Below are positions 18,313 to 26,540 of a stretch of DNA of 64,000 nt, piece by piece; position 1 is the first letter of the stretch, and each line of letters opens with the position of its first letter. Location of the stretch: assembly GCA_024743435.1 (NCBI GenBank), contig JANSWO010000007.1, forward strand, positions 62,001-126,000. The letters are read 5' to 3'. Origin of the DNA: Pseudomonadaceae bacterium. Its GTDB lineage: Bacteria > Pseudomonadota > Gammaproteobacteria > Pseudomonadales > Azotimanducaceae. Position numbers and translations under genes: made by a program. A model generated the notes under the pieces. That model made no database searches. It was not told where the DNA came from and worked only from the letters and a program-made list of their open reading frames with translations.

Positions 18313-19545
18313 TTAGGCGGCGAGCAGCAGGAAGAAGCTGGCGATTGCTGCGCTCATCAGATTAGCAATTGATGCGGCTGCCAGGGCTCGCAATCCGTAT
18401 TTGGCGATCTCGTCTCGCCGTGAAGGCGCCATAACACCGAGACCGCCCAGTAGTATGGCGATAGAGGAGAAATTTGCGAAACCACACAGCGCGAAAATCA
18501 CCACCGCCTGGGTATGGTCTGACAGTGTCGTGCCGTCCGCCATGAAATTGATGTAGGCAACAATCTCATTGAGTACCAGTTTCTGGCCGATATAGCTGCC
18601 AGCTTGCACGGCCTCGGACCAGGGTACGCCGATGAGCCAGGCGATTGGTGAGAACAGGTAACCCAAAACCAATTCAAGGCTCAGTTCGGGGAAACCGAGC
18701 AGACCGCCGAGCCAGCCCATGCCGCCGTTTACCATCGCGATCAGCGCAACGAACGCAACCAGCATGCCGCCGACGTTGGCGGCGAGTAGCAGGCCGCTGG
18801 ATGCGCCTTTGGCTGCGGCGTCGATCACGTTGACCGGGGCATCGTCACCAAGGTCGATCTCATCCACCGAGGTGCGCGGGACGTGATCCGGGTCTTCCGG
18901 AATCAGTATCTTTGCCATGGCGAGTGCGCCGGGCGCGGCCATAAAGCTGGCAGCGATCAGATATTTGAGCTCCACGCCTATAGCCACATAGCCGGCCATC
19001 GTCGCACCGGCAACGGTTGCCAGCCCGCCGACCATGACAGCGAATAGCTCCGAACGGGTCATTCCGGCGAGGAATGGCCGAACGGCGATGGGTGCTTCGG
19101 TTTGGCCAATGAATATGTTGGCCGCTGCGGCGAGGGATTCGCTTTCACTGGTGTGGAGGAGTCGCCGAAGTGCGCCGCCAATGATTTTAATCACCCACTG
19201 CATGGCGCCGATGTAGTAGAGAACGGAGATCAGTGACGAGAAAAAGATGATCGCGGGCAGGACTTGAAATGCAAAGATGAAACCTAGGTTGCCGGTTCCT
19301 ACCTCGCCGAACATGAAGCTAATGCCGTCCTGAGCATATTGCAGGACAGCGCCGACGCCATTGGTGATTGCAGCGAGGATGTCCTGACCAGCGGGCACGT
19401 AGAGCACGAGTGCGCCCAGCGCCGTTTGCAGGCCCAGGCCAAAACCGACTGTTCGCCAGTTGATGTTTCGACGGTCTAGTGACAGTAGCACCGCGGCGCC
19501 AACGAGTACGGTCATGCCGACCAGGCAGATTAGAGCTTGTAGCAC
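18313..19545 (-). CDS. Concentrative nucleoside transporter (NupC family)
   Basis: A 410-residue inner-membrane protein with about ten hydrophobic segments. GQTEAPIAVRPFL is the conserved nucleoside-binding motif of the CNT family, and SVLYYIGAMQWVIK and NEIVAYINF are typical as well. It imports nucleosides with a sodium or proton gradient. The start is GTG with a GGGAA sequence about 6 bases upstream. It is followed on the same strand by the IPNS-like oxygenase gene after 24 bases. Confidence 0.88.
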   Translation of the reverse strand: MLQALICLVGMTVLVGAAVLLSLDRRNINWRTVGFGLGLQTALGALVLYVPAGQDILAAITNGVGAVLQYAQDGISFMFGEVGTGNLGFIFAFQVLPAIIFFSSLISVLYYIGAMQWVIKIIGGALRRLLHTSESESLAAAANIFIGQTEAPIAVRPFLAGMTRSELFAVMVGGLATVAGATMAGYVAIGVELKYLIAASFMAAPGALAMAKILIPEDPDHVPRTSVDEIDLGDDAPVNVIDAAAKGASSGLLLAANVGGMLVAFVALIAMVNGGMGWLGGLLGFPELSLELVLGYLFSPIAWLIGVPWSEAVQAGSYIGQKLVLNEIVAYINFMADGTTLSDHTQAVVIFALCGFANFSSIAILLGGLGVMAPSRRDEIAKYGLRALAAASIANLMSAAIASFFLLLAA

Positions 19546-19976
19546 AATAGATTCCCGGCACGTCGGCAGTGGACAGTCAGCGACCGCGCGCTGCGTTGGC
19601 GTGCGATTCTTTCAGGTGCTTGGCCGAGCGCAGAAACCTCAATTGCTCTGCTGGCGAAGAACCTTCCCCGGGGCGAAGACTACCGGGCCGAAGGGCGGGG
19701 CGGTAGTGTGGTTGCATTGTGCTGAGTCGGCGGACTTCGCAGATCGCCGCGTCGCCAGCCCGCGGAGCAGGCTGGCTTCTGGCGATGACTGGGTTTGGCG
19801 GCTCGCGAGGCGGTTTGTTCCATAGCACTGCGAGCCCAGACCAAAACCCACATCCCTCGTCACTGCGAGCGCAGGCGAAGCCGGAGCGCGGCAGTCTCTC
19901 AACCACGATTGCCCAGGGCTCGCTACGCGGCATTCCTCTTCTCAGGCACAATGCTGAAAACACAGGAGAGTTGATA
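19546..19976. other. Non-coding gap with degenerate repeat
   Basis: This 431-base gap holds no convincing gene. Its middle contains the repeat listed at 19738-19900; the last 40 bases carry the ribosome binding site (GGAG) of the NTF2-like gene. Reading frames crossing it have no recognisable start region. Confidence 0.6.
19738..19900. repeat. Dispersed degenerate repeat, distant copy
   Basis: Related to the units near 9 kb: CAGATCGCCGCG near the left end, GGCGATGACTGGG in the middle, and CACTGCGAGCGCAGGCGAAG then GCGCGGCAGTCTCTC at the right. The stretch CCAGCC-CGCGGAGCA-GGCTGG forms an inverted repeat, so the element can fold. It is too diverged for exact boundaries. Confidence 0.55.
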
Positions 19977-20408
19977 ATGAGTCAGGAAGGGGTTGCTCGC
20001 TGGCACGAATACATGAAGAAGCCCAGCCCGGATGCGCTGGACGAAATGCTCGCGGATGACGTCGAGTTCCTGTCGCCTATCGTGTTCACACCGCAGAAAG
20101 GCAAAGATCTCGCCAAGCTGTACCTGATGGCGGCGGGCGGCACATTCAGCGAGGGCAGCAAAGACAAGATGCCTGGGTCGAGCAAGTCGACGTTTCGCTA
20201 CACAAAAGAAGTTGTCGACGGCAATCACGCGGTGCTCGAGTTTGAGACCTCGCTGCAAGGCAAATACGTGAATGGTGTCGACATCATCACCTGGAACGAC
20301 GCGGGTAAGATCACCGAGTTCAAAGTGATGATCCGGCCACTTCAGGCGGTCAATCTCATGCATGAGCAGATGAAGGCGATGCTCGAGAAGATGACTCCCG
20401 CGCAGTAG
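19977..20408 (+). CDS. NTF2-like / SnoaL-like small protein
   Basis: A 143-residue protein with the outline of the cone-shaped NTF2-like fold: N-terminal helix (VARWHEYMKKPSPDALDEML), then ADDVEFLSP, and strands such as HAVLEFETSLQGK and VNGVDIITWNDAGKITEFKVM. Such proteins act as isomerases, hydrolases or ligand binders; no catalytic residues are certain. ATG 19977 has GGAG 9 bases upstream; the longer frame reaching back into the repeat is rejected. It is convergent with the SDR gene 20 bases away. Confidence 0.8.
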   Translation: MSQEGVARWHEYMKKPSPDALDEMLADDVEFLSPIVFTPQKGKDLAKLYLMAAGGTFSEGSKDKMPGSSKSTFRYTKEVVDGNHAVLEFETSLQGKYVNGVDIITWNDAGKITEFKVMIRPLQAVNLMHEQMKAMLEKMTPAQ

Positions 20409-20427
20409 CGCTTGCGACTCGCCTGGC

Positions 20428-21204
20428 TTATTGGGCGGCGGTGCCACCGTTTACGAAGAGAGTTTGCCCCGTCACCCAGCCCGCAGCGTCCGAAGCCAGA
20501 TATACGACGGCGTGGCCAATGTCCTCGGGTGTCCCCAGTCGTCCCAGCGGCACGCCGATCTGATCGGCGATGGGTTTGTCTTCGCGAAAGCTCGTGGATT
20601 CCATGAAGTTCTCGGTTGGAATCGGCCCAGGTGCGACACCGTTCACTCGAATTTTGGGGGCAGCTTCCCGGGATAGCGTTCGGGTGAGGCTGTTCACGGC
20701 GGCTTTCGATGCCCCGTATGGGCCGTTCTTGAGGCTGAATCCCAGGGATGAGGTGGATGAGATGTTGATGATCGAACCGCCGGACGCTTTCATGCGCGTC
20801 GCAGCGGCCACGCAGCCGAGGTAAACAGCCTTCAGGTTCAGATCGATCTGCGCATCGAAGCGATCTTCCGGAGTTTTGGTCAGATAGCGGGGTGTGGCGT
20901 CTGGCAAGCCGCCCGCGTTATTGACCCAGATATCAAGACCGCCAAGTTCGCTCAGCGTGCGCTCTGCCAGTGCATCAATCTCCTCACTTTTGGTCACGTC
21001 CGCAGCAACGCCCAGCGCCCGACGACCCAACGCTCGGACCTCTGCGCAAACGGCTTCGACATCTGTTTGAGTTCTCGCTGAAACGACAACGTCGGCTCCC
21101 GCCCGAGCAAGGCAAAGGCAAATCCCGCGGCCGATTCCTTTGCTACCGCCCGTGACAACGGCAATTTTTCCAGCCAGTGAATAAGGGTTGTCGTGATCGG
21201 TCAT
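20428..21204 (-). CDS. Short-chain dehydrogenase/reductase (SDR)
   Basis: A 258-residue classical SDR. The NAD(P)-binding motif is TGGSKGIGRG, NNAG follows in the fourth strand, and the catalytic Ser-Tyr-Lys set is in NISSTSS and YGASKAA. The C-terminal ASDAAGWVTGQTLFVNGG is typical. It oxidises or reduces an alcohol/ketone pair. It follows the S2P-like gene by 27 bases on the same strand, so it may be the last gene of the P450 operon. Confidence 0.88.
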   Translation of the reverse strand: MTDHDNPYSLAGKIAVVTGGSKGIGRGICLCLARAGADVVVSARTQTDVEAVCAEVRALGRRALGVAADVTKSEEIDALAERTLSELGGLDIWVNNAGGLPDATPRYLTKTPEDRFDAQIDLNLKAVYLGCVAAATRMKASGGSIINISSTSSLGFSLKNGPYGASKAAVNSLTRTLSREAAPKIRVNGVAPGPIPTENFMESTSFREDKPIADQIGVPLGRLGTPEDIGHAVVYLASDAAGWVTGQTLFVNGGTAAQ

Positions 21205-21231
21205 GCCTGCGTCCGTATTTTGGTTGTTGAC

Positions 21232-21834
21232 TTAGGTGAGGTGCCAAAGGGCCAGCAGCAAGGCGAGCGCTGCCCAGCTTTGGCCAGTTCGTTTGAGGAT
21301 GACCGCGCCACTTGCGCCGGTCCTGTTGGTTTCTGCGATGTCCGAGCTCGATTGCTGCAATCGCTGCACTCGCACGATCTGAGGCAGGTCCACGCAAAGG
21401 CTCTGCACGTTGAACGCGAGTCCAGCGACGGCGAGGCCGCCGCTCACTGTGCCCCGATAATCAACGAAATAGAGCGTAACGAGTAGAGCCCCGACCAACA
21501 CATAGCCCGCTACGCCACCCCAGGACATTGCAAGGAACTGGCGGCGATTGTGCGCGTAGATATCGAAGCTACCAATCAACGGGCTGGAGTAGCGGGACAA
21601 AGGCATCACCGAGCCGCTCAGCTTCGCGCCGATTAGATGGCCCCACTCATGCACGATGTAACACAGTACGTAGCCGATCACGAAGCCGGCCGCGGCGCCC
21701 ACGATGTGCGAGGTTGTGCTCGCGGTTGCGGCCTGCCATTGACCAAGACCCAGAATGATCGCTGCCGAGATGGTCATGATGGACAGATCTCTCAGCCCCC
21801 AGCCAGCTAGCGACCCTCCGGTTTCCGCCTTCAC
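21232..21834 (-). CDS. S2P/M50-like membrane metalloprotease homologue
   Basis: A 200-residue membrane protein with about four to five hydrophobic segments. HEWGH at 62-66 within a membrane helix (YVLCYIVHEWGHLIGAKL) is the zinc motif of site-2 proteases. Asn142 and Asp149 in NVQSLCVDLP could stand for the N-x-D second motif (usually NPLPxLDG), but the match is loose, so activity is uncertain. GTG 21834 is chosen because it overlaps the P450 stop as GTGA; the frame further upstream only shadows the P450 gene. No PDZ domain is present. Linkage to a P450 is odd. Confidence 0.65.
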   Translation of the reverse strand: MKAETGGSLAGWGLRDLSIMTISAAIILGLGQWQAATASTTSHIVGAAAGFVIGYVLCYIVHEWGHLIGAKLSGSVMPLSRYSSPLIGSFDIYAHNRRQFLAMSWGGVAGYVLVGALLVTLYFVDYRGTVSGGLAVAGLAFNVQSLCVDLPQIVRVQRLQQSSSDIAETNRTGASGAVILKRTGQSWAALALLLALWHLT

Positions 21835-23006
21835 GTGTTCAGCCACCGAATTGGCAAGCGGCGTCTGCCCCAAAGGAAAAATGGCGCGATGCGCTCGCCC
21901 GGCCCGAGTAGTTCCAGGTTTGGCAGGCGTTCGATGAGCGCACGCAGTGCGATATCTGCCTCCAGTCGTGCCATTGGAGCGCCGAGGCAAAAGTGCTGGC
22001 CGAGGCCGAAGGACATATGTCGAGTTTTGGCCCGATGCAAAGCAAACGTATCAGGGTCTGGGAAAACCGATTCGTCCCGGTTGGCCGCCGCATAGTTGAT
22101 GAACACTTTTACCTTCGCCGGAATGGTCGTCCCGTGCAGTTCTACCGCACGCGTGGTGTTCCGATAGAGACCCAATACCGGCGGGTCCATGCGCAGGCTC
22201 TCCTCAATGGCCGCCTCGATGAGGCTAGGGTCGGCGCACAGCTCCTGCCAAAGCGCTGGCTGTTCGAGCAGACGCCACACGAGATTTGTGATGAGGGATG
22301 TGGTGGTTTCGTTCCCGCCTACCAGCAGCTGCATCAGAACAGACAGGGCGTCAGGCTCAGGTACCAATGAGCCATCAGGGTTGCGGGCATCTGCAACCAG
22401 GGTCAGCAAATCATCGGGTACCTGCTCGCCTGCAGCGAGCGTGGCGCGGCGGCTTTGCAGATGGTTGATCATGTAGCCGAAGAACGCTTCCTGGTCGGCT
22501 GCAAACGGCGTCGGATCTTCTGCACCCATTGCGGCAACCTGAACGTCAGACCAGTGTTTAAAACGCTCCAGATCTGCCTCGGGCACGCCGAGCATGCCGG
22601 CGATGATGACAACCGGCAGTGGGAAGGCAAAGTCATCATGAAAGTCGAACTCAGAGCCGCCGACAATGATGTCGTCAATGAGCGAGTTCGTGAGGTCCGT
22701 GATGACAGGCCTGAGCTGTTCCATCGCTTTGGGAATGAACGCGCGCTGGACAACCTTGCGCAGATGCGTGTGTTGAGGCGGATCGCATAGCATGCCGAGC
22801 GGCGGTGTGAAGCGCGGGCCCTGGCCAAACTCACTCGAGTACGTATCGATATCGCGCAGAGCATTAGCCACGTCATCATAACGAGATAGCGTATAGAAGG
22901 GTGGGTCGAAGTCGTCGCAGCGGTGAACTGGACAGCGTTCCAGCAATTCTCTATGGCCAGCCGCAGGATCCTCCATCACGTCTGGCGCGAACGGTGCCCA
23001 GTTCAT
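21831..23006 (-). CDS. Cytochrome P450
   Basis: A 391-residue soluble bacterial P450. The oxygen-activating I-helix motif is GGNETTT, the ExxR motif is EESLR, and the heme loop is FGLGQHFCLGAPMAR with Cys near residue 340. The form HFCLGAPMAR and the N-terminal layout resemble bacterial P450s acting on steroids, terpenes and fatty acids. It needs a ferredoxin and reductase, which are not adjacent. ATG 23006 has GGGAG 6 bases upstream. It lies 36 bases after an acyl-CoA dehydrogenase gene and overlaps the S2P-like gene. Confidence 0.92.
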   Translation of the reverse strand: MNWAPFAPDVMEDPAAGHRELLERCPVHRCDDFDPPFYTLSRYDDVANALRDIDTYSSEFGQGPRFTPPLGMLCDPPQHTHLRKVVQRAFIPKAMEQLRPVITDLTNSLIDDIIVGGSEFDFHDDFAFPLPVVIIAGMLGVPEADLERFKHWSDVQVAAMGAEDPTPFAADQEAFFGYMINHLQSRRATLAAGEQVPDDLLTLVADARNPDGSLVPEPDALSVLMQLLVGGNETTTSLITNLVWRLLEQPALWQELCADPSLIEAAIEESLRMDPPVLGLYRNTTRAVELHGTTIPAKVKVFINYAAANRDESVFPDPDTFALHRAKTRHMSFGLGQHFCLGAPMARLEADIALRALIERLPNLELLGPGERIAPFFLWGRRRLPIRWLNT

Positions 23007-23042
23007 CGACTTCTCCCTACCTCGTAACACTGCTCGCTGAAA

Positions 23043-24230
23043 CTACAGGCCAAGCACTGCCTTGGCCAGAATGTTGTGTTGCACCTCGTTGGAGCCGGCA
23101 TAAATGGATGCTGCTCGATCGTTTAGATATTGCGGCATCGCCGTCAGTGCGGGTTCCGGACCGACGAATGTCGCATTGCTGCCGAACTCGCGCGCCTCAT
23201 GTTGGTAGGGCAGGCCGTAGTGACCAGCCGCTTCCATAGCGAGCGTACTCACCAGTTGCCGAAGCTCAGTACCACGAATCTTGAGTACGGACGACGACGC
23301 TCCGATGGTTTCCCCCGCAGCAATTGCGCCGAACAGACGCGCCTCTAACGCGGCGAGTGTGTCTAATTGAACCTGGGCGTCGTTGATACGCATGGCGAAA
23401 CTCGGGTCTGCCATAAGCGCAGGTGAACCGCCTGCACCAGGCTCACCGGCAAAGGCTCGTAGCAGTCCAAGTTTGACGGAAAGCCGAGTGGTGTAGCGGC
23501 CGCCGCGCTCGTGTTGGAGCAAATATTTGGCCACCGTCCAACCGTCGTTTTCGTCGCCCAGAAGGCTATCGACCGGTACTCGAGCATCGTCAAAGAAAAC
23601 CTGATTCAGTTCGTGATCACCGGAGATCGAGATGAGCGGTTTGATTTCGATGCCAGGCAGGTCAAGGTCAAACAGCAGGAAGGTGATGCCTCGCTGAGGC
23701 TTGCCGGACGCATCCGTCCTCACCAGGCAGAACATTTTGTTCGACCACTGGGCGTGTGTGGTCCAGATTTTTGTCCCGTTGATGACGTATTCGTCTCCGT
23801 CACGCTCGGCCCGGCAGGACAGGGAGGCCAGGTCTGAACCTGCGCCGGGCTCAGAGTAACCCTGCGCCCACCAGTCTTCACCGGATCGGATGCGCGGCAG
23901 GTAGTGATCGATTTGGGCGGAGCTGCCGAATGCCATGATCACAGGCCCAACCATTCGCGTGGCATTTGGCGAGATGATCGGTGCTTGGGCGAGCGTGAGT
24001 TCTCGCTCGAAAATGGTCATCTGCTCGATGGACCAACCGGTGCCGCCGTATTCTTCTGGCCAGGCAGGCACTGCCCAACCCTTGTCGTTGAGAATTTTGT
24101 GCCAGGCAAGAGCGACTGGTTGATCGGCATAGATGCCCGCGCCGAGCGCGCCGGCCCTCTGCAGCTCCGGTGTTAACGCGCTTGCCAGGAAATCGCGGAC
24201 TTCTTCGGTGAACGTATCGAGATCGTTCAT
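23043..24230 (-). CDS. Acyl-CoA dehydrogenase (FadE-like, steroid/terpenoid type)
   Basis: A 395-residue acyl-CoA dehydrogenase. PAWPEEYGGTGWS and [14 protein letters not shown] are the flavin and substrate regions. Near the C-terminus it reads YAGSNEVQHNILAK where ordinary enzymes have EGTxE, so the usual catalytic Glu is missing there. This pattern is shared by the FadE enzymes of mycobacterial steroid catabolism, which work as two-subunit complexes. It precedes the P450 gene by 36 bases and follows a small dimeric-barrel protein gene by 29 bases. Confidence 0.87.
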   Translation of the reverse strand: MNDLDTFTEEVRDFLASALTPELQRAGALGAGIYADQPVALAWHKILNDKGWAVPAWPEEYGGTGWSIEQMTIFERELTLAQAPIISPNATRMVGPVIMAFGSSAQIDHYLPRIRSGEDWWAQGYSEPGAGSDLASLSCRAERDGDEYVINGTKIWTTHAQWSNKMFCLVRTDASGKPQRGITFLLFDLDLPGIEIKPLISISGDHELNQVFFDDARVPVDSLLGDENDGWTVAKYLLQHERGGRYTTRLSVKLGLLRAFAGEPGAGGSPALMADPSFAMRINDAQVQLDTLAALEARLFGAIAAGETIGASSSVLKIRGTELRQLVSTLAMEAAGHYGLPYQHEAREFGSNATFVGPEPALTAMPQYLNDRAASIYAGSNEVQHNILAKAVLGL

Positions 24231-24259
24231 GGTTACTTCGTGTTTGCCTCGATCACTGA

Positions 24260-24595
24260 TCAGGACTGCGAGGTGTGTTCAGGCCCGGTTGCGTCGAACA
24301 CCCAGACGCGCCCCGTGCGTTTATTGAGCGACTTGCTCTGCTGGCGTTGGTCCCGGGTTGCATTCAGGTGCGGCAGGATTGCCTTGGCATCTTCCTGATC
24401 GACCTCGTAGATGGCCAGAAATGGCAGAGGGCAGGGTTCGCCTGCTTCATCCACAAGCTTGTATCGGCGCGCCGCCTTCCAGCCTGTGCTTGCGATGACT
24501 TCATCAAGGTGGGTGTTCTCGTAGTAATCGTCGTACTCGTCCTGCATGCCATCGGTGGCTTCTGTGAGCACGACGACGAGTTGTTTGCTAACCAA
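24260..24595 (-). CDS. Small dimeric alpha/beta-barrel protein (EthD/DUF4286-like)
   Basis: A 111-residue protein. The layout of a first strand (QLVVVLTEATDG), an acidic helix with DDYYENTHLDEV, then YKLVDEAG and PFLAIYEVDQEDA matches small ferredoxin-like dimeric barrels of the EthD and DUF4286 type, several of which accompany P450 or polyketide genes. The first codon is TTG with GGAG 6-7 bases upstream. It is probably the first gene of the acyl-CoA dehydrogenase/P450/S2P/SDR operon. The function is not known. Confidence 0.65.
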   Translation of the reverse strand: MVSKQLVVVLTEATDGMQDEYDDYYENTHLDEVIASTGWKAARRYKLVDEAGEPCPLPFLAIYEVDQEDAKAILPHLNATRDQRQQSKSLNKRTGRVWVFDATGPEHTSQS

Positions 24596-24683
24596 TGGAA
24601 TTCTCCGGCGAAATTTTCGTTCGAATCATGGATCAATGGCCTGCTGCCATTGACCGCGACAGGCAGCCTGTCATCATCATGCA

Positions 24684-25856
24684 ATGAGTTACTTTACCGA
24701 CGAACTACGCCTGATTCAGCAGGCTGCGCGTGAGTTCACAAACAACGAAATCCTGCCCCTCGCCAACAAGCTTGATCCAGTTCAGGGTGTTATGCCTCGC
24801 TCGCTCATTGAGAAGATGGGCGAGATGGGCTACTTCGGCATTCTGATTCCACCGGAGAAGGGGGGGCTTGGCTTGGGGGTGATGGAATACATCGTCGTCG
24901 CTGAGGAGCTGTCCCGGGGCTGGATGAGTGCGGGTTCGATCATCGCTCGTGGCAATAGTTTTTATCGATCTATACCGGGCGAAGGCCAGGAGTGGGAAGA
25001 CAAGGTCGCACGGATGGCCGTGGGCGACTATCTAGGTGCATTCGCCATGTCGGAACCCAATGCAGGGTCAGACATGGCTGCGGTTTCGACGCGTGCTGTT
25101 CGAGATGGTGATGATTGGGTGCTGACCGGCAACAAGTACTGGTGCACGTTTGCCGATGAGGCGGATTTCATTTCGGTTGTCTGTCGTATCGACACGGACA
25201 GCACAGAGCGGCGCGCCGGCCTCAAGACTATTGCGGTTGAGAAACCACGCGGAGAGTTTCCGAAGGGTGTTACGGGCTCACCGATCGCCAAGATCGGTTA
25301 TCACGGCTGGAAGACCTGGGAGCTTCACTTCGACAACGTCAGAACGCCGGCTGTTGAACCGCCGGACGAAAACGACGGCAAGCGCAACCTGAGTTGGGGC
25401 GGCGGTTTCGTCGGCATTCAGCAGGGCCTTGAGGTCGCCCGTGCACATACCGCAGCGCGTTCGATTGGCGCGGCCCAGGGTGCACTGGATGTCGCGGTGG
25501 AGTATGCGGCCGAGCGAGAGCAGTTTGGTCAAGCCATTGCCAAGTTTCAGGCCATTCGCTTCAAAATTGCGAACATGGCGACGGAGATCGAAGCGGCTCG
25601 GCAGTTGACGTACTTTGTTTGCAGCGAGATCGACGCCGGCAGGCGCTGCGACAAAGAAGCCGCCATGGCCAAGTACTACGCATCGGAAATGGCGGAGCGA
25701 GTGACCTCCGAGGCGCTGCAGATTCTCGGTGGTGCCGGTTACACCACGGACTATCCGGTGGAACGCTACTGGCGGGATGCTCGCCTCACGAAGATCTTTG
25801 AGGGCACCTCGGAGATCATGCAGAAGATCATTTCGGATCGAATGCTTGGGCGTTGA
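24684..25856 (+). CDS. Acyl-CoA dehydrogenase
   Basis: A 390-residue enzyme with the standard features: MSEPNAGSDMAAVS, the WCTFADEAD region, REQFGQAIAKFQAI in the C-terminal helical domain, and Glu373 in IFEGTSEIM as the catalytic base. It is a different subtype from the divergent gene at 23043-24230. The long insertion after the middle domain (DENDGKRNLSWGGG) differs from ordinary short-chain enzymes. It is divergent from the barrel-protein gene, separated by 88 bases that probably hold both promoters, and is followed by a GST gene after 87 bases. Confidence 0.88.
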   Translation: MSYFTDELRLIQQAAREFTNNEILPLANKLDPVQGVMPRSLIEKMGEMGYFGILIPPEKGGLGLGVMEYIVVAEELSRGWMSAGSIIARGNSFYRSIPGEGQEWEDKVARMAVGDYLGAFAMSEPNAGSDMAAVSTRAVRDGDDWVLTGNKYWCTFADEADFISVVCRIDTDSTERRAGLKTIAVEKPRGEFPKGVTGSPIAKIGYHGWKTWELHFDNVRTPAVEPPDENDGKRNLSWGGGFVGIQQGLEVARAHTAARSIGAAQGALDVAVEYAAEREQFGQAIAKFQAIRFKIANMATEIEAARQLTYFVCSEIDAGRRCDKEAAMAKYYASEMAERVTSEALQILGGAGYTTDYPVERYWRDARLTKIFEGTSEIMQKIISDRMLGR

Positions 25857-25943
25857 TGAATGGCTTGTGCGCTGCCAGAACCGCGCTGTTAAGCAGACGC
25901 TTTCATCGGTCTTACCGCTCCAGTTTCGTATCAGGAAAACACA

Positions 25944-26540
25944 GTGAAACTCTACGCGCATCCGTTCGCACCGAACCCCGCTCGCGTACTTCTCTATCTC
26001 CAGGAGAAGTCATTAGATCTTGATTGGGAACTCGTCGATCTGCAGAAAGGCGAGCATGTCGACCCCGCGCATTTGGCCCGTAATCCGGCCGGCACTGTTC
26101 CAGTGCTTGAGTTGGATGATGGTCGCTTTGTCACCGAGTCGCTCGCGATCATCGAGTACCTCGAAGAGCTTCATCCCGATCCGCCGCTGATCGGGTCTAC
26201 TCCTGAAGCCCGCGCGCTGGTGCGCAGCATCGAGCGAGATATCGAGATCTCTGTGCTCATGAGACTTGTCCGTTGGGTACATGCGTACAAGTCGCCCATC
26301 GGCCTGCCTGCAGACCCCTATCTTGCGAGCTATGAACTTGAACGCCTGCCGCGGGGCTTGTCTCGCGTGGAAGTGCGGCTGAGCCAGACGGAGTTTGCTG
26401 CGGGCGACCTGGTGACCATCGCGGACATAACGCTCTTTGCGAGCCTGCGTTTCGCCAGCGCTTTTGGTTTTGAGTTAGATGAAGCCTATCCCAGATGCCG
26501 CGATTGGCTGCAGTCGATGAAGGCGCGCTACCGCGGTTAG
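25944..26540 (+). CDS. Glutathione S-transferase
   Basis: A 198-residue typical cytosolic GST. The thioredoxin-like N-terminal domain starts KLYAHPFAPNPARVLLYL, with NPAGTVPVLELDDG and TESLAIIEYLEE forming the glutathione-binding site (Glu-Ser pair). The all-helical C-terminal domain includes LVTIADITLFA. It conjugates or isomerises with glutathione. The start is GTG 25944 with AGGAAA upstream. The stop overlaps that of the alkC-like gene in TTAG. Confidence 0.88.
   Translation: MKLYAHPFAPNPARVLLYLQEKSLDLDWELVDLQKGEHVDPAHLARNPAGTVPVLELDDGRFVTESLAIIEYLEELHPDPPLIGSTPEARALVRSIERDIEISVLMRLVRWVHAYKSPIGLPADPYLASYELERLPRGLSRVEVRLSQTEFAAGDLVTIADITLFASLRFASAFGFELDEAYPRCRDWLQSMKARYRG

Noticed and set aside
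25278-25961. Minus-strand frame across an acyl-CoA dehydrogenase gene
   Set aside because: No recognisable motif and it overlaps a certain gene in full.
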